Source of the DNA: Megachile rotundata
Lineage: Eukaryota; Arthropoda; Insecta; Hymenoptera; Megachilidae
Assembly (NCBI RefSeq): GCF_050947335.1
Contig: NW_027473317.1
Span: 4,526,001-4,590,000 of the forward strand
Reading direction: 5' to 3'
DNA: 64,000 nucleotides
Positions within the stretch are counted from its first letter, which is position 1; each line of letters opens with the position of its first letter. The position numbers and the translations under genes were made by a program. Below, piece after piece: positions 13,475 to 28,000 of this stretch. The notes under the pieces are model-generated. The model ran no database searches. It was not told where the DNA came from and saw only the letters and a program-made list of their open reading frames with translations.

Positions 13475-14902
13475 TGATTGTGATTGTATGATTGTGATTG
13501 TATGATTGTGATCGTATGATTGTGATTGTATGATTGTGATTGTATGATTGCGATTGTATGATTGTGCTTGTATGATTGCGATCGTATGATTGCGATCGTA
13601 TGATTGTGATCGTATGATTGTGATCGTATGATTGTGATCGTATGATTGTGATTGTATGATTGTGATTGTATGATTGTGATTGTATGATTGTGATTGTATG
13701 ATTGTGATTGTATGATTGTGATTGTATGATTGTGATTGTATGATTGTGATCGTATGATTGTGATTCTTTGATTGCGATTGTATGATTGTGATTGTATGAT
13801 TGTGATTGTATGATTGTGATTGTATGATTGTGATTGTATGATTGTGATTGTATGATTGTGATTGTATGATTGTGATTGTATGATTGTGATTGTAAGATTG
13901 TGATTGTATGATTGTGATTGTATGATCGTGATTGTATGATCGTTATTGTGAGATTGTGATTGTATGATTGTGGTCGTATGATTGCGATCGTATGATTGTG
14001 ATCGTATGATTGTGATTGTATGATTGTGATTGTATGATTGTGATTGTATGATTGCGATTGTATGATTGTGATTGTATGATTGTGATTGTATGATTGTGAT
14101 CGTATGATTGTGATCGTACGATTGTGATTGTATAATGGTGATTGTATGATTGTGATTGTATGATTGTGATTGTATGATTGTGATTGTATGATTGCGATTG
14201 TATGATTCTGATTGTATGATTGTGATTGTATGATTGTGATTGTATGATCGTGATTGTATGATCGTGATTGTATGATCGTGATTGTGAGATTGTGATTGTA
14301 TGATTGTGGTTGTATGATTGTGATCGTATGATTGTGATCGTATGATTGTGATCGTATGATTGTGATCGTATGATTGTGATTGTATGATTGTGATTGTATG
14401 ATTGTGATTGTATGATTGTGATTGTATGATTGTGATTGTATGATTGTGATCGTATGATTGTGATTCTTTGATTGCGATTGTATTATTGTGATTGTATGAT
14501 TGTGATTGTATGATTGTGATTGTATGATTGTGATTGTATGATTGTGATTGTATGATTGTGATTGTATGATTGTGATTGTATGATTGTGATTGTATGATTG
14601 TGATTGTATGATTGTGATTGTATGATTGTGATTGTATGATTGCGATTGTATGATTGTGATTGTATGATTGTGATTGTATGATTGTGATCGTATGATTGTG
14701 ATTCTTTGATTGTGATTGTATGATTGCGATTGTATGATTATGATTGTATGATTGTGATTGTGTGATTGTGATTGTATGATTGTGATTGTATGATTGTGAT
14801 TGTATGATTGTGATTGTATGATTGTGATTGTATGATAGTGATTGTATGATTGTGATTGTATGATTGTCATTGTATGATTGTGATTGTATGATTGTGATTG
14901 TA

Positions 14903-15028
14903 TGATTGTGATCGTATGATTGTGATCGTATGATTGTGATCGTATGATTGTGATCGTATGATTGTGATCGTATGATTGTGATCGTATGATTGTGATCGTA
15001 TGATTGTGATCGTATGATTGTGATCGTA
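14903..15028 (+). repeat. Run of nine identical GATCG units
   Basis: Nine consecutive units with gatcg are followed by one plain unit and another gatcg unit. They lack the cgatt form of the 13.3-kb run, so the two runs are related but not simple copies. Confidence 0.9.
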
Positions 15029-15640
15029 TGATTGTGATTGTATGATTGTGATCGTATGATTGTGATTGTATGATTGTGATTGTATGATTGCGATTGTATG
15101 ATTGTGCTTGTATGATTGTGATGGTATGATTGTGATCGTATGATTGTGATCGTATGATTGTGATCGTATGATTGTGATCGTATGATTGTGATTGTATGAT
15201 TGTGATTGTATGATTGTGATTGTATGATTGTGATTGTATGATTGTGATTGTATGATTGTGATTGTATGATTGTGATCGTATGATTGTGATTCTTTGATTG
15301 CGATTGTATGATTGTGATTGTATGATTGTGATTGTATGATTGTGATTGTATGATTGTGATTGTATGATTGTGATTGTATGATTGTGATTGTATGATTGTG
15401 ATTGTATGATTGTGATTGTATGATTGTGATTGTATGATTGTGATTGTATGATTGTGATTGTATGATCGTGATTGTATGATCGTGATTGTGAGATTGTGAT
15501 TGTATGATTGTGGTTGTATGATTGTGATCGTATGATTGTGATCGTATGATTGTGATTGTATGATTGTGATTGTATGATTGCGATTGTATGATTGTGATTG
15601 TATGATTGTGATTGTATGATTGTGATCGTATGATTGTGAT

Positions 15641-18110
15641 TGTATGATTGTGATTGTATGATTGTGATTGTATGATTGTGATTGTATGATTGTGATTGTA
15701 TGATTGTGATTGTATGATTGTGATTGTATGATTGTGATTGTATGATTGTGATTGTATGATTGTGATTGTATGATTGTGATTGTATGATAGTAATTGTATG
15801 ATTGTGATTGTATGATTGCGATTGTATGATCGTGATTGTGAGATTGTGATTGTATGATTGTGATTGTATGATTGTGATTGTATGATTGTGATTGTATGAT
15901 TGTGATTGTATGATTGTGATTGTAAGATTATGATTGTGTGATTGCGATTGTATGATTGTGACTGTATGATTGTGATTGTATGATTGTCATTTTATGATAG
16001 TGATTGTATGATTATGATTGCATGATTGTGATTCTTTGATTGTGATTGTATGATTATGATTGTATGATTGTGATTGTATGATTGTGATTGTGTGATTGTG
16101 ATTGTATGATTCTGATCGTATGATTGTGATTCTTTGATTGCGATTGTATGATTGTGATTCTGTGATTGTGATTGTATGATTGTGATTGTATGATTGTGAT
16201 TGTATGATTGTGATTGTATGATTGTGATTGTATGATTGTGATTGTATGATTGGCATCGTATGATTGTGATTGTGTGATTGCGATTGTATGATTGTGACTG
16301 TATGATTGTGATTGTATGATTGTCATTGTGTGATTGTGATTGTATGATTATGATTGTATGATTGTCATTGTATGATTGTGATTGTGTGATTGTGATTGTA
16401 TGATTGTGATTGTATGATTGTGATTGTATGATTATGATCGTATGATTGTGATTGTATGATTGTGATTGTATGATTGTGATTGTATGATTGTGATTGTATG
16501 ATCGTGATTGTGAGATTGTGATTGTATGATTGTGATTGTATGATTGTTATTGTATGATTGTTTCAGTGTGATTGTGATTGTATGATTGTGATTGTATGAT
16601 TGTGATTGTATGATCGTGATTGTGAGATTGTGATTGTATGATTATGATTGTATGATTGCGATTGTATGATTGTGATTGTAAGATTGTGATTGTGTGACTG
16701 TGATTGTGAGATTGTGATTGTATGATTGTGATTGTATGATTGTGTTTGTATGATTGTGATCGTATGATTGTGATTCTTTGATTGCGATTGTATGATTGTG
16801 ATTGTATGATTGTGATTGTATGATTGTGATTGTATGATCGTGATTGTGAGATTGTGATTGTATGATTGTGATTGTATGATTGTGATTGTATGATTGTTTC
16901 TGTATGATTGTGATTGTATGATTGCGATTGTATGATTCTGATTGTATGATCGTGATTGTATGATTGTGATTGTGTGATTGTGATTGTGTGATTGTAATTG
17001 TGTGATTGTGATTGTATGATTGTGATTGTATGATTGTCATTGTATGATTTTGATTGTATGATTGTGATTGCATGATTGTGATTGCATGATTGTGATTGTA
17101 TGATTGTGATTGTATGATTGTGATTGTATGATTGTGATTGTATGATTGTGATTGTATGATTGTGATTGTATGATTGTGATTGTATGATTGTGATTGTATT
17201 ATTGTGATTGTATGATTGTGTTTGTATGATTGTGACTGTATGATTGTGATCGTATGATTCTGATCGTATGATTGTGATTCTTTGATTGCGATTGTATGAT
17301 TGTGATTGTATGATTGTGATTGTATGATTGTGATTGTATGACTGTGATTGTATGATTGGCATAATATGATTGTGATTGTGTGATTGCGATTGTATAATTG
17401 TGACTGTATGATTGTGATTGTATGATTGTCATTGTATGATTGTGATTGTATGATTATGATTGTATGATTGTCATTGTATGATTGTGATTGTGTGATTGTG
17501 ATTGTATGATTGTGATTGTATGATTGTGATTGTATGATTATGATCGTATGATTGTGATTGTATGATTGTGATTGTATGATTGTGATTGTATGATTGTGAT
17601 TGCATGATTGTGATTGCATGATCGTGATTGTATGATTGTGATTGTATGATTGTGATTGTATGATTGTTTCTGTATGATTGTGATTGTATGATTGCGATTG
17701 TATGATTCTGATTGTATGATTGTGATTGTGTGATTGTGATTGTGTGATTGTAATTGTGTGATTGTGATTGTATGATTGTGATTGTATGATTGTCATTGTA
17801 TGATTGTGATTGTATGATTGTGATTGTATGATTGTGATTGCATGATTGTGATTGGATGATTGTGTTTTTATGATTGTGATTGTATGATTGTGATTGTATG
17901 AATGTGATTGTGTGATTGTGATTGTGAGATTGTGATTGTAAAATGGTGATTGTATGATTGTGATTGTATGATTGTGATTGTATGATTGCGATTGTTTGAT
18001 TCTGATTGTATGATTGTGATTGTATGATTGTGATTGTATGATTGTGATTGTATGATTGTGATTGTATGATTGTGTTTGCATGATTGTTATTGTATGATTG
18101 TGATTGCGTG
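15641..18110 (+). repeat. Mixed transition domain
   Basis: Plain units dominate to about 15780. From the agtaattg unit near 15789 the order of variants (gtcatttt near 15986, gattctttgattgtg near 16031, ggcatcg near 16250, gtcattgtg near 16321) matches 23.64-24.17 kb and 27.92-28.45 kb. The offset to the first of these changes from 7852 to 7824, a loss of two units. The first ggcataat unit (about 17357) and the first ttggatgattgtgttttt marker (17852) of the array appear here. These variants are absent further left and common further right. Confidence 0.78.
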
Positions 18111-20770
18111 ATTGTGATTGTATGATTGTGATTGTATGATTGTGATTGTATGATTGCGATTGTATGATTGTGATTGTATGATTGTGATTGTATGATTGTG
18201 ATCGTATGATTGTGGTCGTATGATTGTGATTGTATAATGGTGATTGTATGATTGCGATTGTATGATTGTGATTGTATGATTGTGATCGTATGATTGTGAT
18301 CGTATGATTGTGATCGTATAATTGCGATTGTATGATTGTGACTGTATGATTGTGATTGTATGATTGTCATTGTATGATTGTGATTGTATGATTGTGATTG
18401 TATGATTGTGACTGTATGATTGTGATTGTTTGATTGTGATTGTATGATTGTGATTGTGTGATTGTGATTGTATGATTCTGATCGTATGATTGTGATTGTA
18501 AGATTGTGATTGTGTGATTGCGATTGTATGATTGTGATTGTATGATTGTCATTGTATGATTGTGATTGTATGATTGTGATTGTATGATTGTGATTGCATG
18601 ATTGTGATTGGATGATTGTGTTTTTATGATTGTGATTGTATGATTGTGATTGTATGAATGTGATTGTATGACTGTGATTGTATGATTGGCATAATATGAC
18701 TGTGATTCTTTGATTGCGGTTGTATGATTGTGATTGTATGATTGTGATTGTATGATTGTGATTGTATGACTGTGATTGTATGATTGGCATAATATGACTG
18801 TGATTGTGTGATTGCGATTGTATGATTGTGACTGTATGATTGTGATTGTATGATTGTGATTGTATGATTGTGATTGTATGATTGTGATTGTATGATTGTG
18901 TTTGCATGATTGTGATTGTATGATTGTGATTGCGTGATTGTGATTGTATGATTGTGATTGTATGATTGTGATTGTATGATTGTGATTGTATGATTGCGAT
19001 TGTATGATTGCGGTTGTATGATTGTGATTTTATGATTCTGATCGTATGATTGCGATTCTTTGATCGCGATTGTATGATCGCGATTGTATGATTGTGATTG
19101 TATGATTGTGATTGTATGATAGTGATTGTATGATAGTGATTGTATGATTGTGCTTGTATGATTGTCATTGTATGATTGTGATTGTATGATTGTGATCGTA
19201 TGATTGTGATCGTTTGACTGTGATCGTATGATTGTGATTGTATGATTGTGATTGTATGATTGTGATTGTATGATTGTGATTGTATGATTGTGATTGTATG
19301 ATTGTGATTGTATGATTGTGATTGTATGATTGTGATTGTATGATTGTGATCGTATGATTGTGATCGTATGATTGTGATTGTATGATTGTGATTGTATGAT
19401 TGCGATTGTATGATTGTGATTGTATGATTGTGATTGTATGATTGTGATCGTATGATTGTGGTCGTATGATTGTGATTGTATAATAGTGATTGTATGATTG
19501 CGATTGTATGATTGTGATTGTATGATTGTGATTGTATGGTTGTGATCGTATGATTGCGATCCTTTGATTGCGATTGTATGATTGTGATTGTATGATTGTG
19601 ATTGTATGATTGTGATTGTATGATTGTGATTGTATGATTGTGATTGTATGATCGTGATTGTATGATCGTGATTGTGAGATTGTGATTGTATGATTGTGAT
19701 TGTATGATTGTGATTGTACGATTGTGATTGTATGATTGTTATTGCATGATTGTAACTGTATGATTGTGATTGTATGATTGTGATTTATGATTGTGATTGT
19801 ATGATTCTGATTGTATGATTGTGATTGTATGATAGTGATTGTATGATTGTTTCTGTATGATTGTGATTGTATGATTGCGATTGTATGATTATGATTGTAT
19901 GATTGTGATTGTGTGATTGTGATTGTATGATTGTGATTGTGTGATTGTGATTGTGAGATTGTGATTGTATGATTTTGATTGTATGATCGTGATTGTATGA
20001 TCGTGATTGTGAGATCGTGATTGTATGATTGTGATTGTATGATTGTGATTGTATGATTGTGATTGTATGATTGTGATTGTATGATAGTGATTGTATGATT
20101 GTGATTGTATGATTGTCATTGTATGATTGTGATTGTATGATTGTGATTGTATGATTGTGATCGTATGATTGTGATCGTATGATTGTGATCGTATGATTGT
20201 GATCGTATGATTGTGATCGTATGATTGTGATCGTTTGATCGTGATTGTATGATCGTGATTGTATGATTGTGATTGTATGATTGTGATTGTATGATTGTGA
20301 TTGTATGATTGTGATTGTATGATTTTGATTGTATGATCGTGATTGTATGATCGTGATTGTGAGATCGTGATTGTATGATTGTGATTGTATGATTGTGATT
20401 GTATGATTGTGATTGTATGATTGTGATTGTATGATAGTGATTGTATGATTGTGATTGTATGATTGTGATTGTATGATTGCGATTGTATGATTGCGATTGT
20501 ATGATTGTGATTGTATGATTGTGATCGTATGATTGTGATCGTATGATTGTGATTGTATAATGGTGATTGTATGATTGTGATTGTATGATTGTGATTGTAT
20601 GATTGCGATTGTATGATTCTGATTGTATTATTGTGATTGTATGATTGTGATTGTATGATTGTGATTGTATGATTGTGATTGTATGATTGTGATTGTATGA
20701 TTGTGATTGTATGATTGTGATTGTATGATTGTGATTGTATGATTGTGATTGTATGATTGTGATTGTATGA
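18111..20770 (+). repeat. Segment P, copy 1
   Basis: A segment of about 2.6 kb that recurs at offset 2827 (then 2813 further right) and again 4297 bp beyond that. Landmarks are the ggtcgta/tataatgg cassette (18212), gtttgattg near 18427, the ttggatg/gttttt marker (18608), two ggcataat units, gcgatcctttg near 19556, the 13-bp unit at 19782, and a ttattg unit at 20628. The change from 2827 to 2813 shows that one unit was lost or gained between copies. After 20628 it runs into about twelve plain units. Confidence 0.85.
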
Positions 20771-23700
20771 TTGTGATTGTATGATTGTGATTGTACGATT
20801 GTGATTGTATGATTGTTATTGCATGATTGTAACTGTATGATTGTGATTGTATGATTGTGATTGTATGATTGTGATTGTATGATTGTGATTGTATGATTGT
20901 GATTGTATGGTTGTGATTGTATGATTGTGATTGTATGATTGTGATTGTATGATTGTGATTGTATGATTGTGATTGTATGATTGCGATTGTATGATTGTGA
21001 TTGTATGATTGTGATTGTATGATTGTGATCGTATGATTGTGGTCGTATGATTGTGATTGTATAATGGTGATTGTATGATTGCGATTGTATGATTGTGATT
21101 GTATGATTGTGATCGTATGATTGTGATCGTATGATTGTGATCGTATAATTGCGATTGTATGATTGTGACTGTATGATTGTGATTGTATGATTGTCATTGT
21201 ATGATTGTGATTGTATGATTGTGATTGTATGATTGTGACTGTATGATTGTGATTGTTTGATTGTGATTGTATGATTGTGATTGTGTGATTGTGATTGTAT
21301 GATTCTGATCGTATGATTGTGATTGTAAGATTGTGATTGTGTGATTGCGATTGTATGATTGTGATTGTATGATTGTCATTGTATGATTGTGATTGTATGA
21401 TTGTGATTGTATGATTGTGATTGCATGATTGTGATTGGATGATTGTGTTTTTATGATTGTGATTGTATGATTGTGATTGTATGAATGTGATTGTATGACT
21501 GTGATTGTATGATTGGCATAATATGACTGTGATTCTTTGATTGCGGTTGTATGATTGTGATTGTATGATTGTGATTGTATGATTGTGATTGTATGACTGT
21601 GATTGTATGATTGGCATAATATGACTGTGATTGTGTGATTGCGATTGTATGATTGTGACTGTATGATTGTGATTGTATGATTGTGATTGTATGATTGTGA
21701 TTGTATGATTGTGATTGTATGATTGTGTTTGCATGATTGTGATTGTATGATTGTGATTGCGTGATTGTGATTGTATGATTGTGATTGTATGATTGTGATT
21801 GTATGATTGTGATTGTATGATTGCGATTGTATGATTGCGGTTGTATGATTGTGATTGTATGATTGTGATCGTATGATTGCGATTCTTTGATCGCGATTGT
21901 ATGATTGCGATTGTATGATTGTGATTGTATGATTGTGATTGTATGATAGTGATTGTATGATAGTGATTGTATGATTGTGCTTGTATGATTGTCATTGTAT
22001 GATTGTGATTGTATGATTGTGATCGTATGATTGTGATCGTATGACTGTGATCGTATGATTGTGATTGTATGATTGTGATTGTATGATTGTGATTGTATGA
22101 TTGTGATTGTATGATTGTGATTGTATGATTGTGATTGTATGATTGTGATTGTATGATTGTGATTGTATGATTGTGATCGTATGATTGTGATCGTATGATT
22201 GTGATTGTATGATTGTGATTGTATGATTGCGATTGTATGATTGTGATTGTATGATTGTGATTGTATGATTGTGATCGTATGATTGTGGTCGTATGATTGT
22301 GATTGTATAATAGTGATTGTATGATTGCGATTGTATGATTGTGATTGTATGATTGTGATTGTATGGTTGTGATCGTATGATTGCGATCCTTTGATTGCGA
22401 TTGTATGATTGTGATTGTATGATTGTGATTGTATGATTGTGATTGTATGATTGTGATTGTATGATCGTGATTGTATGATCGTGATTGTGAGATTGTGATT
22501 GTATGATTGTGATTGTATGATTGTGATTGTACGATTGTGATTGTATGATTGTTATTGCATGATTGTAACTGTATGAGTGTGATTGTATGATTGTGATTTA
22601 TGATTGTGATTGTATGATTCTGATTGTATGATTGTGATTGTATGATAGTGATTGTATGATTGTTTCTGTATGATTGTGATTGTATGATTGCGATTGTATG
22701 ATTATGATTGTATGATTGTGATTGTGTGATTGTGATTGTATGATTGTGATTGTGTGATTGTGATTGTGAGATTGTGATTGTATGATTTTGATTGTATGAT
22801 CGTGATTGTATGATCGTGATTGTGAGATCGTGATTGTATGATTGTGATTGTATGATTGTGATTGTATGATTGTGATTGTATGATTGTGATTGTATGATAG
22901 TGATTGTATGATTGTGATTGTATGATTGTCATTGTATGATTGTGATTGTATGATTGTGATTGTATGATTGTGATCGTATGATTGTGATCGTATGATTGTG
23001 ATCGTATGATTGTGATCGTATGATTGTGATCGTTTGATCGTGATTGTATGATCGTGATTGTATGATTGTGATTGTATGATTGTGATTGTATGATTGTGAT
23101 TGTATGATTGTGATTGTATGATTGTGATTGTATGATTTTGATTGTATGATCGTGATTGTATGATCGTGATTGTGAGATCGTGATTGTATGATTGTGATTG
23201 TATGATTGTGATTGTATGATTGTGATTGTATGATTGTGATTGTATGATAGTGATTGTATGATTGTGATTGTATGATTGTGATTGTATGATTGCGATTGTA
23301 TGATTGCGATTGTATGATTGTGATTGTATGATTGTGATCGTATGATTGTGATCGTATGATTGTGATTGTATAATGGTGATTGTATGATTGTGATTGTATG
23401 ATTGTGATTGTATGATTGCGATTGTATGATTCTGATTGTATTATTGTGATTGTATGATTGTGATTGTATGATTGTGATTGTATGATTGTGATTGTATGAT
23501 TGTGATTGTATGATTGTGATTGTATGATTGTGATTGTATGATTGTGATTGTATGATTGTGATTGTATGATTGTGATTGTATGATTGTGATTGTATGATTG
23601 TGATTGTATGATTGTGATTGTATGATTGTGATTGTATGATAGTAATTGTATGATTGTGATTGTATGATTGCGATTGTATGATCGTGATTGTGAGATTGTG

Positions 23701-24985
23701 ATTGTATGATTGTGATTGTATGATTGTGATTGTATGATTGTGATTGTAAGATTGTGATTGTGTGATTGCGATTGTATGATTGTGACTGTATGATTGTGAT
23801 TGTATGATTGTCATTTTATGATAGTGATTGTATGATTATGATTGCATGATTGTGATTCTTTGATTGTGATTGTATGATTATGATTGTATGATTGTGATTG
23901 TATGATTGTGATTGTGTGATTGTGATTGTATGATTCTGATCGTATGATTGTGATTCTTTGATTGCGATTGTATGATTGTGATTGTGTGATTGTGATTGTA
24001 TGATTGTGATTGTATGATTGTGATTGTATGATTGTGATTGTATGATTGTGATTGTATGATTGTGATTGTATGATTGTGATTGTATGATTGGCATCGTATG
24101 ATTGTGATTGTGTGATTGCGATTGAATGATTGTGACTGTATGATTGTGATTGTATGATTGTCATTGTGTGATTGTGATTGTATGATTATGATTGTATGAT
24201 TGTCATTGTATGATTGTGATTGTGTGATTGTGATTGTATGATTGTGATTGTATGATCGTGATTGTGAGATTGTGATTGTATGATTATGATTGTGTGATTG
24301 TGATTGTGTGATTGTAATTGTGTGATTGTGATTGTATGATTGTGATTGTATGATTGTCATTGTATGATTGTGATTGTATGATTGTGATTGTATGATTGTG
24401 ATTGCATGATTGTGATTGGATGATTGTGTTTTTATGATTGTGATTGTATGATTGTGATTGTATGCATGTGATTGTGTGATTGTGATTGTATGATTGTGAT
24501 TGTATGATTGTGATTGTATGATTGTGATTGTATGACTGTGATTGTATGATTGTGATTGTATGATTGTGATTGTATGATAGTGATCGTATGATTGTGATCG
24601 TATGATTGTGATCGTATGATTGTGATCGTATGATTGTGATCGTATGATTGTGATTGTATGGTTGTGATTGTATGATTGTGATTGTATGATTGTGATTGTG
24701 TGATTGTGATTGTGTGATTGTGATTGTGTGATTGTGATTGTGTGATTGTGATTGTATGATTGTGATTGTATGATTGTGACTGTATTATTGTGATTGTATG
24801 ATTGTGTTTGTATGATTGTGATTGTATGATTGTGATCGTATGATTCTGATCGTATGATTGTGATTCTTTGATTGCGATTGTATGATTGTGATTGTATGAT
24901 TGTGATTGTATGATTGTGATTGTATGACTGTGATTGTATGATTGGCATAATATGATTGTGATTGTGTGATTGCGATTGTATGATT
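20771..24985 (+). repeat. 4.2-kb segmental duplication, left copy (contains P copy 2)
   Basis: From tacgattg near 20793 to the ggcataat region near 24944, this sequence recurs at 25.07-29.27 kb. The offset is 4297 up to 23441 and 4283 after 23641, so exactly one 14-bp unit differs. That unit lies in a plain run: 13 units at 23455-23636 here and 12 units in the right copy. It includes segment P copy 2 (about 20.94-23.45 kb), the 13-bp unit 22595 and a private gagtgtg unit near 22575 shared only with the right copy. Confidence 0.88.
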
Positions 24986-25069
24986 GTGATTGTATGCATG
25001 TGATTGTGTGATTGTGATTGTATGATTGTGATTGCATGATTGTGATTGGATGATTGTGTTTTTATGATT
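24986..25069 (+). repeat. Short joint between the two 4.2-kb copies
   Basis: About six units lie between the copies, with a gcatgtg unit near 24993 and a ttggatg/gttttt marker at 25046. The sequence matches 24.38-24.45 kb, so the joint looks like a leftover of an earlier block and not foreign DNA. Confidence 0.7.
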
Positions 25070-28000
25070 GTGATTGTATGATTGTGATTGTACGATTGTG
25101 ATTGTATGATTGTTATTGCATGATTGTAACTGTATGATTGTGATTGTATGATTGTGATTGTATGATTGTGATTGTATGATTGTGATTGTATGATTGTGAT
25201 TGTATGGTTGTGATTGTATGATTGTGATTGTATGATTGTGATTGTATGATTGTGATTGTATGATTGTGATTGTATGATTGCGATTGTATGATTGTGATTG
25301 TATGATTGTGATTGTATGATTGTGATCGTATGATTGTGGTCGTATGATTGTGATTGTATAATGGTGATTGTATGATTGCGATTGTATGATTGTGATTGTA
25401 TGATTGTGATCGTATGATTGTGATCGTATGATTGTGATCGTATAATTGCGATTGTATGATTGTGACTGTATGATTGTGATTGTATGATTGTCATTGTATG
25501 ATTGTGATTGTATGATTGTGATTGTATGATTGTGACTGTATGATTGTGATTGTTTGATTGTGATTGTATGATTGTGATTGTGTGATTGTGATTGTATGAT
25601 TCTGATCGTATGATTGTGATTGTAAGATTGTGATTGTGTGATTGCGATTGTATGATTGTGATTGTATGATTGTCATTGTATGATTGTGATTGTATGATTG
25701 TGATTGTATGATTGTGATTGCATGATTGTGATTGGATGATTGTGTTTTTATGATTGTGATTGTATGATTGTGATTGTATGAATGTGATTGTATGACTGTG
25801 ATTGTATGATTGGCATAATATGACTGTGATTCTTTGATTGCGGTTGTATGATTGTGATTGTATGATTGTGATTGTATGATTGTGATTGTATGACTGTGAT
25901 TGTATGATTGGCATAATATGACTGTGATTGTGTGATTGCGATTGTATGATTGTGACTGTATGATTGTGATTGTATGATTGTGATTGTATGATTGTGATTG
26001 TATGATTGTGATTGTATGATTGTGTTTGCATGATTGTGATTGTATGATTGTGATTGCGTGATTGTGATTGTATGATTGTGATTGTATGATTGTGATTGTA
26101 TGATTGTGATTGTATGATTGCGATTGTATGATTGCGGTTGTATGATTGTGATTGTATGATTGTGATCGTATGATTGCGATTCTTTGATCGCGATTGTATG
26201 ATTGCGATTGTATGATTGTGATTGTATGATTGTGATTGTATGATAGTGATTGTATGATAGTGATTGTATGATTGTGCTTGTATGATTGTCATTGTATGAT
26301 TGTGATTGTATGATTGTGATCGTATGATTGTGATCGTATGACTGTGATCGTATGATTGTGATTGTATGATTGTGATTGTATGATTGTGATTGTATGATTG
26401 TGATTGTATGATTGTGATTGTATGATTGTGATTGTATGATTGTGATTGTATGATTGTGATTGTATGATTGTGATCGTATGATTGTGATCGTATGATTGTG
26501 ATTGTATGATTGTGATTGTATGATTGCGATTGTATGATTGTGATTGTATGATTGTGATTGTATGATTGTGATCGTATGATTGTGGTCGTATGATTGTGAT
26601 TGTATAATAGTGATTGTATGATTGCGATTGTATGATTGTGATTGTATGATTGTGATTGTATGGTTGTGATCGTATGATTGCGATCCTTTGATTGCGATTG
26701 TATGATTGTGATTGTATGATTGTGATTGTATGATTGTGATTGTATGATTGTGATTGTATGATCGTGATTGTATGATCGTGATTGTGAGATTGTGATTGTA
26801 TGATTGTGATTGTATGATTGTGATTGTACGATTGTGATTGTATGATTGTTATTGCATGATTGTAACTGTATGAGTGTGATTGTATGATTGTGATTTATGA
26901 TTGTGATTGTATGATTCTGATTGTATGATTGTGATTGTATGATAGTGATTGTATGATTGTTTCTGTATGATTGTGATTGTATGATTGCGATTGTATGATT
27001 ATGATTGTATGATTGTGATTGTGTGATTGTGATTGTATGATTGTGATTGTGTGATTGTGATTGTGAGATTGTGATTGTATGATTTTGATTGTATGATCGT
27101 GATTGTATGATCGTGATTGTGAGATCGTGATTGTATGATTGTGATTGTATGATTGTGATTGTATGATTGTGATTGTATGATTGTGATTGTATGATAGTGA
27201 TTGTATGATTGTGATTGTATGATTGTCATTGTATGATTGTGATTGTATGATTGTGATTGTATGATTGTGATCGTATGATTGTGATCGTATGATTGTGATC
27301 GTATGATTGTGATCGTATGATTGTGATCGTTTGATCGTGATTGTATGATCGTGATTGTATGATTGTGATTGTATGATTGTGATTGTATGATTGTGATTGT
27401 ATGATTGTGATTGTATGATTGTGATTGTATGATTTTGATTGTATGATCGTGATTGTATGATCGTGATTGTGAGATCGTGATTGTATGATTGTGATTGTAT
27501 GATTGTGATTGTATGATTGTGATTGTATGATTGTGATTGTATGATAGTGATTGTATGATTGTGATTGTATGATTGTGATTGTATGATTGCGATTGTATGA
27601 TTGCGATTGTATGATTGTGATTGTATGATTGTGATCGTATGATTGTGATCGTATGATTGTGATTGTATAATGGTGATTGTATGATTGTGATTGTATGATT
27701 GTGATTGTATGATTGCGATTGTATGATTCTGATTGTATTATTGTGATTGTATGATTGTGATTGTATGATTGTGATTGTATGATTGTGATTGTATGATTGT
27801 GATTGTATGATTGTGATTGTATGATTGTGATTGTATGATTGTGATTGTATGATTGTGATTGTATGATTGTGATTGTATGATTGTGATTGTATGATTGTGA
27901 TTGTATGATTGTGATTGTATGATAGTAATTGTATGATTGTGATTGTATGATTGCGATTGTATGATCGTGATTGTGAGATTGTGATTGTATGATTGTGATT

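Larger units (their letters stand above)
13291..15640 (+). repeat. GATCG-rich domain without 13-bp markers
   Basis: This stretch is 14-bp units with phase 7 throughout, so it has no net indel. It differs from its left neighbours in having long runs of gatcg units (13321-13474 and 14903-15028) and gtgctt units near 13564 and 15105. Pieces of block A and B style cassettes remain: attctttgattgcg near 13762, 14461 and 15290, tataatgg near 14130, and paired or triple gatcgtg units near 14240-14280. No gene is present. Confidence 0.8.
531..26899 (+). repeat. Dispersed 13-bp unit variant (gatttatg), 16 copies
   Basis: A unit that has lost the G of its last GTA reads ...gatttatg and is 13 bp long. 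I find it starting near 531, 1706, 3329, 3734, 4839, 7106, 7343, 8966, 9371, 10322, 10559, 12532, 12937, 19782, 22595 and 26892, and not to the right of that. Each copy sits in the same neighbourhood: a gttattgcatg unit about 30-40 bp to the left and tctgattg, gatagtg and gtttctg units to the right. The shared context shows one ancestral deletion carried along by block duplication, not repeated slippage. It is the best internal marker for tracing copy history in the left part of the array. Confidence 0.9.

Noticed and set aside
13291..15640. GATC runs as Dam methylation or replication-origin clusters of a bacterium
   Set aside because: GATC arises from a single T-to-C variant of the repeat, and the 64-kb satellite context does not fit a bacterial origin; no dnaA-box-like or gene context is present.
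24986..25069. Foreign insertion at the joint of the 4.2-kb duplication
   Set aside because: The joint is made of the same units, in phase, and matches 24.38-24.45 kb.
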